Source of the DNA: Kalaharituber pfeilii
Taxonomy: Eukaryota; Ascomycota; Pezizomycetes; Pezizales; Pezizaceae
Reading direction: 5' to 3'
Assembly (NCBI GenBank): GCA_015179045.1
Contig: WHUZ01000163.1
Location: 1-60,964 of the forward strand
Length of the DNA stretch: 60,964 nucleotides
Below the pieces are notes generated by a model. That model was given only the letters and a program-made list of their open reading frames with translations, searched no databases and was not told the DNA's origin. This document shows positions 51,713 to 60,964 of the stretch, piece by piece (the first letter of the stretch is position 1; each line of letters opens with the position of its first letter). The position numbers and the translations under genes are program-made.

Positions 51713-52127
51713 ATGATAAACCATAGGGAGAGTGAACATAGTGATGTATATTTAGGGAAGGTCCGGAAATGGTTGGAGTCCGGGAATGATAGGCTAGGCA
51801 AGACCGTGGGGATAAGGTGGCTGAGACGAAAGACCGCGCTACTGGAAGAAGGAAAAATGACCAGCTTAGTCATGGTGTACTTGGAGGCAGCGACAGGCGT
51901 AGACAGAGTTAGGTTAGGTGGGAAATGGTTGAGGACCACTCAATACGAGCCGGACAGACGGAGGAAATAGGCTGTATTGACCAGTGTGTACATTCTACCC
52001 GCACCATGTATGAGTATTGCGGGCACCACATGTATTTAGTGACGGTTAATTTTCTTTCTTTAATAAATACCTCGCCATAGCCCATACTGCGGCATGCGAG
52101 TAATGATATAAAAAAAAAAAAAAAGTA
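51713..52127 (+). mobile_element. ORF1-only retroposon, 5'-truncated
   Basis: Plus-strand frame 51713-51970 encodes most of the RNA-binding-like domain (VYLGKVRKWLESGNDRLGKT, MVYLEAATGVDRVRLGGKWL, YEPDRRRK and stop), followed by 3' UTR with the CACATGTATTTAG block, tail A hairpin (from 52071) and poly(A). The flank after poly(A), AGTACTATTGTTTGTAC, is the complement of the flank of 51016, so this copy and the one at 51016/52597 are inverted duplicates that include flanking DNA. Confidence 0.85.
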
Positions 52128-52233
52128 CTATTGTTTGTACATAGATGACTGCATAGGGGGATAGGAGACTGTGGAAATTGCTTAGCTGGTTGTATGATAG
52201 ATCACTATTACATTAAATCATAAGCGAGTACAT

Positions 52234-52411
52234 AGGGGGGGGGGGAGAGAACGTTGGCGGAGGTGATGGACTGGGCGGCGGAGTAACCGGTCATATTTTC
52301 ACTTTATCTCCTTATCTGTTACTTATTTTTCCGTTGATTATCATTCATGTATCTAAACCCTCGCCATAGCCTGCAAGGCGGCATGCGAGTAATGCTATAT
52401 AAAAAAAAAAA
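52234..52411 (+). mobile_element. LINE-A tail insertion, inverted partner of 50733-50907
   Basis: Starts with a G run (52235-52247), then the LINE-A ORF2 end (LAEVMDWAAE), 3' UTR, tail A hairpin, poly(A). Flanks ATAAGCGAGTACAT (52220-52233) and ATAAGCGAATATAT (52412-52425). Because it is duplicated with its target site, the insertion is older than the inverted duplication. Confidence 0.9.
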
Positions 52412-53580
52412 ATAAGCGAATATATATATTACATATAGGTACATCGAGGTACATTCATGTTCGCCGCTGGGCCAGGTGTTCGTGGCTGGGCTGGCCCCGT
52501 GAAAAACACCATATGTTTTTCACGGGGCCGGCCGGTTCACGAATCGGCTGGCCGGTTCGCGAACCGGAAAATGTTCGTCGGTGGGCCAGAACATATATTA
52601 AAGAAAGAAAATTAACCGTCACTAAATACATGTGGTGCCCGCAATACTCATACATGCTGCGGGTAGAATGTACACACTAGTCAATACAGCCCATTTCCTC
52701 CGTCTGTCCGGCTCGTATTGAGTGGTCCTCAACCATTTCCCACCTAACCTAACTCTGTCTACGCCTGTCGCTCGATGGAATAACCGGTTTGCACCCTGAA
52801 GCTCGCCTGCCACCACTTTCTCCCCCAACTTCGCCACGCAGTTAATCAGATTTATTGGTCTCCATCCCTTCACCTGGGTTTTGTCCTTCCCTGGTTTCGG
52901 AATCATTACCGCCTTGCTCAACTGCCATTCTTCTGGTGTCCTTCCCTTCGCCATCTCCTCCGCCATCTGTGCTAGGACCTGATTTCCCAACGGCGTCTTC
53001 ATCGCTAGCTTCAATAGCTTGTATGACACCCCGTCGGGGCCCGGTGCTGACACATTGCTTGTCCCCTTTAAAGCCTCCTCCAACTTATCCATCAGTTCTC
53101 CCACTTCATATCCTGGCCCTCCACCTTCCGCCTCCCTGTCTTCCCCTACCTCCTCCCCTTTCCACTGGAAGTTTCTCTCGACAAGTGCTCTGCACTTGTC
53201 TTGATCTGACTCCAACTCCTCCCCTCCTTCTGTGTACATCGTCCCCATCATTCCCTTGAGCCGCCACGGATCTTTCGCTACCCTGGCCACCATCCACGGA
53301 TCTTTCTCCCCCATTTCTTCAGCGAAGGCCTCCAGCACTCTTCCTCTTCTTTCTTGATGTTGGCCTTCAGGGTCCTCTTCGCCTCTCTCCACCTTCTATA
53401 CCTTTCTGGGTCCATCCCCTTTGCCCCTTGACCCACTCCTCCTCTCCCTTCTGCCGATGCCTTCATCCGTAGCTCCGTCAGCCTCTTAGACCACCATTTG
53501 CTCCTCCTACATATTCTGACTTCCCGGCTGTACCTCTCCTTGAAACTCAAGAGTTTCTCGTACGGGGTTTCGCCTGAGAG

Positions 53581-54174
53581 TGTCGAAACATGACATCCGC
53601 CACCCGTGTTCGAGCTATCTATCAACATCCGCTACCCGTATGTTGCTGTTACTAATAGATATGTTTTTTTTCTATTACTGTTACTAATGGATACGTTCAT
53701 TCTGTTACTGTTACTAATGGATACGTTTCTTCCTGTTACTGTTACTAATGGATAGTTCCCTCTAACTGCTGTTTCGTCTGTTTATTGGTTGCTGTTCTGT
53801 TCTTTCATCTAACATACACATGATCTACACTCCGTTGCTATTATGTGTCTGAATCATGCAATAACGCCACAGCACCAACTTCACGCCACAGCGCTTAGTT
53901 GCAAGCCATGCATTCCGTTACTTCCGCACCTGCCTGATATGTTACACCTGCCTGTCTAGTCATGGTTCTGCAGTCACGTCATGCAATGCTCATTATGTAT
54001 ATAATCCTGTTTGTTCTGCATCTCTTTGATCAATCAGACTTATTGGACCAACGGTACGGACCCAACGGTATAGATCTTCTTTATTCCTTCAGAAGCTCTT
54101 TCTTGTTTTTCCTACGTGACGAAGCCCTCCTTATTCTAAGTGCGAATCCGGAATTCAGGGTCGACGTTCAGTCA
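53581..54174 (+). mobile_element. LTR4 solo LTR (594 bp)
   Basis: TGTCGAAACATGACATCC to CGTTCAGTCA, flanked by GAGAG (53576-53580 and 54175-54179). Contains four units of a TTACTGTTACTAATGGATAC repeat (53640-53760). Inserted in LINE-C ORF2. Confidence 0.92.
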
Positions 54175-54421
54175 GAGAGGTCCTCTACCCATCTCGTTTT
54201 CCTATCTCCATCCCACTCTCTCATCTCTTCTACCAGCTCCTCTACCTTCTCAAAATTGACCCTCCTCCTTCTTTTCTCTACCTGTTCCCCTTCTTCTTCC
54301 CAGCTGCCGCCTACCGCTGCGTGGTCGGATCCCAGGAACGTTGGCTGAATCCCTTTCCACTCCAGCTCTCTTATCCCCTTGATCCAGCACAAGTCGATTG
54401 TTGATTCCTGCACCATCCCTC

Positions 54422-55045
54422 TGACTGAACGTCGACCCTGATTCCGGATTCGCACTTAGAATAGGGAGGGCTTCGTCACGTAGGAAAAACAAGAAAGAGC
54501 TTCTGAAGGAATAAAGAAGATCTGTACTGTTAGGTCCGTACCGTTGGGTCCAATAAGTTTGATTGATTAAAGAGATGCAGAATCAAACAGGATTATATAC
54601 ATAATGAGCATTGCATGACGTGACTGCAGAACCATGACTAGACAGGCAGGTGTAACATATCAGGCAGGTGCGGAAGTAACGGAATGCATGGCTTGCAACT
54701 AAGCGCTGTGGCGTGAAGTTGGTACTGTGGCGTTATGGCATGATTCAGACACATAATAGCAACGGAGTGTAGATCATGTGTATGTTAAATGAAAGAACAG
54801 AACAGCAACCAATAAACAGACGAAACAGCAGTTAGAGGAAACGTATCCATTAGTAACAGTAACAGAATGAACGTATCCATTAGTAACAGTAACAGGAAGA
54901 AACGTATCCATTAGTAACAGTAACAGGAAGAAACGTATCCATTAGTAACAGTAATAGAAAAAACATATCTATTAGTAACAGCAACATACGGGTAGCGGAT
55001 GTTGATAGACAGCTCAACACGGGTGGCGGATGTCATGTTTCGACA
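54422..55045 (-). mobile_element. LTR4 solo LTR (624 bp)
   Basis: Same LTR as 53581-54174 in opposite orientation, flanked by CCCTC (54417-54421 and 55046-55050). The two insertions are independent, as each has its own target duplication and the LINE reads on between them. Confidence 0.92.
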
Positions 55046-55654
55046 CCCTCTCCTTTCCCTCCTCCATGTCGGCTCCCCTTTCTCACTTGCCAGCTCCCAT
55101 CCTTCCCCTTCAAACCATTCTTTCAGGGTCACGCCCCTTCCATTGTTTTGTACCCCTTCACCTCCCCACATTTCATGATGAGCGTTCCAGTCCCCCATTA
55201 CCACCCCTTCCCTTTCCTCCCACTCCCTCGCCATCTCTTCCAACATTCTCTGTCTCCTCCTTTTTCCAGTTGGGCTGGACGTATACTCCCCCTATTCTCC
55301 TATTCCCCACCGCCGCCCACACCCAATTCTGCTCCTCCTTTCTCACCTCCACCTCCTCCAACCTCCCCTTCGCTACGTGAAGTACCACCCTGACCCCTTC
55401 CCTTACCTCCGACCTTACGTCAAGGATGGATGAGTTGTCGTGACCCACGCTCCTCCCCGTTTCTCCACCCATGCTTCCGCGATAAAGAAAATGTGAAAAC
55501 CCTCCTCCTTCGCCCATTCCAAGGCCGCGTGCGTGTTGGCCACCCCTCCCTGCACGTTTTGATATCCTACCTTCCACACTACCATGTTGACCTGGGAGCT
55601 CCTGTCTTCTCGTCGGAGCTCGGGGCCCACGCGGAATCCTCAATACCCTCCACG

Positions 55655-56061
55655 TGTCACGGGCCTACCCAGAGATGCTGGGGATATCCACCTGAGTTGA
55701 CCCGTAAGGCTGCTAGTGACCATTCGGCCTGATCAACCGATGGCTACAGCAGGGCAATACAATTGACAGGTCGGGTCACGGAAGCGTATCACAAGCGGAG
55801 CACATGGTTGAGTGAGTTGCGCCACTGAGTGGCAAGAGTACGCGTAGGCTTGTTGTGCACAGCCTCAGACATTGTTATTGATTGTTAAGCATTGATATCG
55901 ATTGTTAAGCATAGATAGCATAAGCAATAGAGCATACAGTGGGCATGCGCGGGGAGCTGGCTATATAAGGAGGGCCTTCTGCCTTCGAGAGATGGTCAAG
56001 CTTCAAGCGTTGTCCTAAGTTACACCCTCATTTTAGCTACATCATCGTAGACTCCGTAACA
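55655..56061 (+). mobile_element. LTR3-related solo LTR (407 bp)
   Basis: TGTCACGGGCCTACC to CTCCGTAACA, flanked by CCACG (55650-55654 and 56062-56066). Similar to 48097-48511 at both ends, diverged in the middle (ATTGATTGTTAAGCAT repeated). It contains a TATATAAGGAGGGC box. It lies close to the LINE-C ORF1/ORF2 junction. Confidence 0.9.
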
Positions 56062-56066
56062 CCACG

Positions 56067-58901
56067 TCTTTCTTAACCCCTTGCATCTTCTCGGCTTCCT
56101 CATCCCAGTTTCCCTCCTTCCCCTTCCCCTTTGCCTGGGTCTTTGCTGCCCTCAAGATGGCTGCCACCTCCTCCGCCTCCTCCTCATCCTTCGCATGAAA
56201 AACCACTCCCTCCTCCTCCGTCTTCCTCTTCGTAACTCTACTCCCGTCTCTCTCTGTTCCCTTTCTCTTCTCTGTCAATGCCCTCAAAGCCTCCTTTGCC
56301 TGCTTATTCTCACACTCCTTCGCCACGTGCCCTCGTTTCTTGCACACCAAGCACACTATGCTATTGCTTGTGTTTTGTGTACTCCCCATTTGCTGTGTCT
56401 GTGTCTGCGCTTGTTGCTGTCCGCTGCTCCACCCCTGTCTTCCTCTAGGACCGGTCGGTTCGTTCTTCGGTGGTTCTGACCTCACGATTCCCGCCGGCAT
56501 GTCTACTTCCAGTCTCCTCCAGTTCTCTCTAATTTCCGGTCTCCTCCCCTGACTCTTCCCCTTTGGGCTCCACAACTGCACCCACCTCTTGCTTCCCAAA
56601 ATATTCACCTTCTCCGTGCAGAGCCTCTTCGCCTCCTCCGCGTCGCTGACCTCGAAGGTCACTGCACTTGATCTCGCATTCTGCGGGTTGGGAGCCCACG
56701 CAAACCTATGTGGTCCCCTGTTTCCTGCCTTCAACCCCGGATTCTCTTTCCTTATGATCTCCGTGATTTCCGCATCTGTTACCGCCCCCTTCTTCACCGG
56801 CGCTCCCTTAATCACTATCTTGACAGCTTTCTTATTCTCCACCCACACCCTCACCGTATCTTTGTACATTGCCCTGATCACCGCTTCGCACTTCCGGTGG
56901 ACTTCCTCGTTCGGCATCTCCGCCGGAACTTCCTCCACCTCCCACACCCTCTCGAAAACACACACTTCCCCGTGGATGTCCAACCTCTTCATTCGGAACA
57001 TGGGTTTATTCTCCGCAGCTCCCCAATGCCTCCTGGCCCCCTCGAACACCTTAACTGCCTTGCTCTTCTCCTTCTCCCATGTTTCACCCTTCGCCATCAC
57101 CCTCTCCTTGTGTTGTGAGGTGATCTGGATCTTTCTCAGCTTCCTGCCCCCACTACCTGCCATCTCTCCCCTTCTTGGATGACTTGGGCTGACAGGAACC
57201 GTTGATTCTTCTTCTCTATCCTCTCTGTCTCCTCTCTTGCGCGCTTCGCTGCCAGCGCATCCTCTTCCCGACTTGACTCCAGCGCATCCCCTTCGAGCTT
57301 GTTTGCCAGTTCTCGCGCCCTCAGGAGCTCCCTCTTCCTCAGCTTCTGCTGCCCGTCGAGAGGCTGGTGCTCCTCAAGTGCTTTCTCCTGCTTCGCTCTC
57401 TCTTCCTCCTTCTTCTTTTTCTGTTCCTCCGCCTTCCTCGCGATCCTCCTTGCCTCCGCTTGCCGTTCCCTCTCCATTTCCTTCTCCCGGTTCTCCTTTT
57501 CCACCTGCCTCCTCTTTTTCTCAGCCCTGTCTTTATCCTCCGTGGTCGCCAGCCCCATGTGTGCGTGAATACTGACAACCATCTCCTCCAGCTTCTTCAC
57601 CCTCTCTGCCATCCCCCTCTCCTCCTGAGCTTCTGAGTCCCTCTTGACGTCATCCGCCCACAACTTCATCCCCTTTGCCGTTAACCTTGTAAACTCCGCC
57701 GATGTCGACCATTCCGTTGTTCCTTTATGTTCCTCCACCTCTTCGAGGAATTTCTTCCACGTGTATCCCAGAGTGCCTTCCAGAAGTTTCGCAACCTCTG
57801 CCTCCGCCCTGCGGACTTTCTTTTACCGACTTACTCTTCCCTTTCTTCCCCTTCTCCTTTTCCGCTACCTCCCACAATTGGGCCTTTCTCAGAAAGATCA
57901 CTGCTGCTCCTGCCAAATCGTCGTCTGCGTCCAGTTCTTCCTCCTCCTGTCCCCCCATATCCTCGTCCTCCTCTCCTTCTCCCTCCCTACCTCCCGTCTC
58001 TCCTGTTACCATCTCCGTCTCTCCCTCCTGTTGTAGTTGAGAGTCTTCAATCCTCATATCCTGTGTCTGCGTACCCTCCGTGAGGTCCGCATACGGGATG
58101 ACTGGCACTGCCGGTACCACTTGCTGTGTTGCTTCCACCTCCACCTCCTGTGTAACCCCTTCCGGTTGCGAGACCTCAACTTCTCTCAAGCTGATGAATC
58201 CCCGCTTCGCCGGCGCCGGAGTTCCAAACAAATTTCTTCTGGGCTCCGGGACTGGATCCCAGTATGGGTTCACCTCCTCCACTGTCTCTTCCACGTCCAT
58301 CAAGGTGGGTGTCTTCGGTGCCCATCGGCTCCGATTGCTTGTCCCCGACGGTGACCCCTCTTCCCTTCTTACTACCCCAAACCTCCCCCCTCTGACCTTC
58401 GGGGTGTTTACCACACTCTGTGCCGCGATGCCTGTTTGAACGCTTCTGACCGTAATGGTGCCCACATACTCCTCCCCACGTTCTTCCCACTCCTGCATCA
58501 TTTCCATATCCGCTTCCTTCAAATCCCTGTCGAGCTCCTCCTCACTTATTGTCTTTCCCATCAGACACTCCGTCAAAATGTGTCTTATCATTTTCCTCTT
58601 CGTTGGATCTCTCAGATCCTGGCTTCCGAAACTGATCTGTTCCTTCCCTTTCTCCATCATCTTCTTTTCAAGCTCCACCGCCAGGTTCATTAATGACAGT
58701 ACTTCCCCTGATTGACCCGTTCTCCCTCCACTTCAGTGTCCTCTGCGTGGCTTCTACCAGCAGTTCCCCTATGGTCTTATCCTCTGCCGGCTCTCCCTTC
58801 TCCCCTTTTCTCTTGAAGAAATCCTCCGTTTCCCATCCCGATACCTCCTCAAGCGTGTACTGCCTCTCCCCGTGAATTACAACACTTTCTTTTCTCGCCA
58901 T
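56067..58901 (-). pseudogene. LINE-C ORF1, almost complete, frameshifted
   Basis: Four minus-strand blocks joined by frameshifts. 58901-58690: MARKESVVIHGERQYTLEEV. 58690-57725: an acidic region with RDPTKRKMIRHILTECLMG and many Glu. 57738-57136: a highly charged coiled-coil stretch (ENREKEMERERQAEARRIAR). 57163-56067: an RRM-like region (DTVRVWVENKKAVKIVIKGA, SSAVTFEVSDAEEAKRLCTE), then one CCHC knuckle (CLVCKKRGHVAKEC) and a basic end. This is the standard fungal LINE ORF1 layout. The initial ATGGCGAG is also the complement of the tail A hairpin start, so the true N-terminus may be lost. Confidence 0.82.
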
Positions 58902-58940
58902 AGCCTATAGGGCGGCATGCGAGTAATGAAAGTAAAAGCT
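58894..58940 (+). mobile_element. Tail A hairpin at the LINE-C 5' border
   Basis: A plus-strand tail A hairpin (58894-58923), TAATGA and a short A-rich stretch are joined directly to the inverted LINE-C ORF1. To the right LINE-B ORF1 begins. Confidence 0.8.
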
Positions 58941-60964
58941 GGAAGGAGCAGATGCAATCCAAGTTCTACAATTGCTGCATGACCTCAAGATCCTCAAAGA
59001 AGCGTGGGAAAAGCGCAAGGGAGCAGGAGCAGTACGAAGCGCATCAGGTGTTGGCGATGCTGCAGCCCGATTAGATGACATTATTGAAAATCGAAAAGGA
59101 GCTGATGGCAAAGGGTGGAGAGAAGTAGAAGACTTCTTGAGAACTGAAAACCAGCCTGAAGACAAAGTTAAGGCACTACGGGAGTGTGAAAAGTGGTGGA
59201 AGAAGGAAAAGGAAAACCAGAAGGCAAGAGAAACAAGTGCAATCAATCAAAGGCTCAGAAGGTTGGAAGAGAGTCTAGCAAGTGTAGTTGTCAAGCTAGG
59301 AGTTGCCTTCATCGAGGAAAAAGATGCAGCAAAACGGAAGGAGGAGGAAGTCAAGAATGTTACGGGCGTGAGGGGCTCGGCTCCGGTGGGCGCTGGCAGG
59401 TACCGGATGTTACGGCTACGGTGCAGTGATTACGGCCGGTCGGGGTCGCCACGGAAGTGTGTATACGGCGGTGCCGGAATGACTACGGAGGCGTTTATAC
59501 GGCGGACCGGAAGGGCAGCTACTCGGCGGGGAGCACGCAGCGGAGCGGAGCGATTCACGGGCGTAATGAGGGAACGATAGGTTCAGAGTTATAGAGGACT
59601 TAGGACACCGCTAGTGTCTTGATTCTTCTAACTATGCTATCGCCAGCCGGCGCTTATATAGGCTTCAGCGCAGCCATACATGAATAGTTAACAAATGAAT
59701 AATTGGCTGGCAACGCGGCGATTCCTTATCAATGCCAATACCGGTGGTAATAGGCACACGTAATGAAAACATGCAAAAATAGTACGGGACAAAGATAACG
59801 AATGTACTAATGCATGTGCGTATATTAATAGAGCTTCCGTAAATCGAGCGTATGCATCAAGCTGCATTCCGAATGACACACCCTTCCGTAGTACTGCCCT
59901 ATCTAAACGATGCGAGAATCAACAGCCAAGCCTAACGGGTGATCAGTCCGGTCAATCAGCATTGGTCTTATGTTCGATTACAGGGTCAGCGTTATCCCCT
60001 TGGCGGGTAAGTCTTCACCTTTAGCCGTGACAGCTAGTTAGCAGTGGAACCCTTGCCTCTTGCCACAGTGGTAGGTAAGTTTCCACCCTAGCCGTAACAA
60101 AGAAGAGGAACCGTGAGGTTGAGGCAAGAAGAGTAGCTGAGAAGGCCTTAGCAAAAGCGAAAGCTCTAGAAGAAAAGAATCAAGCCCAACGAAAGAAGTC
60201 AGAAAAGGATGCCCAAGAGGCAGCAGATCGAGAAAAACAAAGATTGGACATAGTACAGGCTGCGAAAATTGCAGCTGATGAAGCAGATGTGGAACTTAAG
60301 AGAAAAGAGCTCGCAGTCTATGATATAAAGAAGAAAAGTAGCACAGCTGCAGAGATAAAGAAAGCAGAAGAGGAGGTACAGGAAGCTGCTACAAAGGCTT
60401 CGGAGGCCAGAGTAGCTGCAGAACATGCAGAAACAGGTACAACCAGAGCTGAGGGTAGCTGGCAGGTAGTTGGCACTACTAAGATGCGCAAGTGGGTGAT
60501 AATTTCACTACACAAGGAGGTATCAGCAGGTACAACAGAGGAAGCAAAACAAAAACAATTAGAAGCAGCAGATACAGCTCTTCGAGCATGAGAACGAGGG
60601 GAGAAGAGAAGGCTCTTCCGAGTAGTAGGTATTAAGGAGAATGCCATGGTTTCGAGGTATGAGAGGAGATGGCGTATCATTGAAGCACCCTGGGCGATGG
60701 AAGAAGCAGAAGTAGTAAGAATACTACAGTGTCAGCTGGAGGCTGTATTTGGAGGGGACCTACTGAATATTTGGGCTGAGCAATCAGGGACAGTTCTCCT
60801 AATCGCGAAGGGAGTTCCTGTAGAGGGCTCTCTAATAGAAGGCAGCTGCATAAGGCCCTTGCAGCAGAAAACATAACTACTAGTGCATTTTTGGAGCGAG
60901 ATGGCCGGAGAGAGTTGGTCCAAACGCATGGCAAACAATGAGAACTACAGCAGTTAAGTTTGAG
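58936..60964 (+). pseudogene. LINE-B ORF1 N-terminal and middle part, split by a solo LTR
   Basis: Plus-strand frame from about 58936: an N-terminal region (VLQLLHDLKILKEAWEKRKG, RLDDIIENRKGADGKGWREV), a long charged coiled coil that continues after the LTR (RVAEKALAKAKALEEKNQAQ, IVQAAKIAADEADVELKRKE), then WQVVGTTKMRKW, an in-frame TGA at about 60589, and the start of the RRM-like region (RYERRWRIIEAPWAMEEAEV). The last 80 bases (from about 60880) are nearly identical to 20184-20265, linking it to the LINE-B copy there. A +1 frameshift lies near 60880-60930. It continues beyond the window. Confidence 0.85.
59358..60100 (-). mobile_element. Gypsy-2 solo LTR (743 bp) in LINE-B ORF1
   Basis: Reverse complement relative of 7051-7809, from TGTTACGGGCGTGAGG to CCTAGCCGTAACA, with a perfect 5 bp duplication AAGAA (59353-59357 and 60101-60105). 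Removing it restores the coiled-coil frame of ORF1. Confidence 0.93.

Larger units (their letters stand above)
51080..52593. mobile_element. TIR element (about 1.5 kb), hAT-like, with retroposon cargo
   Basis: Ends TGTTCTGGCCTACCGACGAA (51080) and, inverted, TTCGTCGGTGGGCCAGAACA (to 52593). Flanks TATTTATT (51072-51079) and TATATTAA (from 52594) look like an eroded 8 bp duplication, because the surrounding 3' UTR reads TATTTATTAAAG in the other copies. Both end regions contain further hairpin-forming TTCGCGAA/GGCCAGCCC sequence. Inside lie an ORF1-only retroposon and genomic DNA matching 50672-51079 in reverse. No transposase was seen. Confidence 0.65.
52773..55654 (-). pseudogene. LINE-C ORF2: endonuclease and N-terminal RT, truncated
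   Basis: Minus strand in order: endonuclease start VWKVGYQNVQGGVANTHAAL with FIAEAWVE, then GDWNAHHEMW, LTR4, ESTIDLCWIKGIRELEW with GSDHAAVGG, LTR4 again, then GETPYEKLLSFKERY, a basic connector, and the RT start SAPGPDGVSYKLLKLA, PKPGKDKTQVKGWRPINL. RT stops before the QGSPLSP and FxDD boxes: after GELQGANRLFHR the frame runs into ATGVDRVRLGGKWL of an ORF1-only element, ending DRRRK. Several frameshifts separate the blocks. Without catalytic RT it cannot function. The frame fuses cleanly at the junction. Confidence 0.85.
52597..58901 (-). mobile_element. LINE-C with ORF1-only 3' end, three solo LTRs inside
   Basis: Long minus-strand LINE: ORF1 (58901 to 56067), ORF2 endonuclease and N-terminal RT (55654 to 52773), then an abrupt switch to the last 175 bp of an ORF1-only element (52772 to 52597). 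Its tail lies beyond the TIR element at 51016-51079. Removing the solo LTRs at 55655, 54422 and 53581, each with its own 5 bp duplication, leaves one continuous LINE order. Confidence 0.82.

Noticed and set aside
56081..58715. Many plus-strand Leu/Pro/Ser-rich ORFs
   Set aside because: Antisense of LINE-C ORF1.

Overview
The window looks like a gene-poor, transposon-packed chromosome segment of a filamentous fungus, most likely an ascomycete (Pezizomycotina). The reasons are: LINE retrotransposons of the fungal Tad type (APE endonuclease, reverse transcriptase, RNase H), a chromodomain Ty3/gypsy element, several blocks of extreme AT content that look like repeat-induced point mutation (RIP), and a fruit-body-type lectin gene. 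No rRNA or tRNA gene was recognised. The only intact host-type gene I can support is the lectin at 49285-49746. A second, inverted copy at 13679-16258 is broken by nested retroposons.

Layout. 1-7.05 kb: a Gypsy-1 LTR at the edge, AT-rich DNA, a LINE 3' end, and a chromovirus body with its 3' LTR and a small solo LTR inside its RNase H. 7.05-12.6 kb: a decayed Gypsy-2 element (LTR, gag, RT), a RIP-altered solo LTR and AT-rich DNA. 12.95-19.45 kb: arm 1 of a large inverted duplication carrying the broken lectin gene. 19.45-30.5 kb: two copies of a hAT-like element and two opposed LINE-B copies, one split by a composite LINE insertion with a duplication of about 60 bp, the other split by ORF1-only retroposons. 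30.5-36.6 kb: short tandem repeats, a foldback structure and a degenerate minisatellite. 36.6-44 kb: a Tc1/mariner-like MITE, LINE remnants and many very small retroposed tails. 44-46.5 kb: LINE-A 3' ends and an AT-rich block that is the inverted partner of 0.76-2.1 kb. 46.9-50.5 kb: arm 2 with the intact lectin. 50.7-60.96 kb: a TIR element sitting in a long minus-strand LINE-C, which itself holds three solo LTRs, then a LINE-B ORF1 holding a Gypsy-2 solo LTR.

The most unusual theme is a set of 3'-tail hairpins. LINE-A and LINE-B each end in a short RNA hairpin followed by poly(A). The two hairpins have the same architecture (outer stem, CAT-type asymmetric internal loop, small inner stem, small loop) but different sequence, and copies show compensatory changes in the stems. 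Each hairpin also occurs alone, as insertions of only about 52-72 bp including poly(A), many flanked by 8-15 bp target-site duplications. A third product of the same machinery is an ORF1-only element (proline-rich region plus a putative RNA-binding domain, then directly the LINE-A tail), comparable in concept to mammalian HAL1 half-LINEs.

Names used here (Gypsy-1, Gypsy-2, LTR3, LTR4, LINE-A, LINE-B, LINE-C, ORF1-only, hAT-1, hAT-2, tail A, tail B) are working labels for this window, not database names. All boundaries were read by eye and may be off by a few bases.
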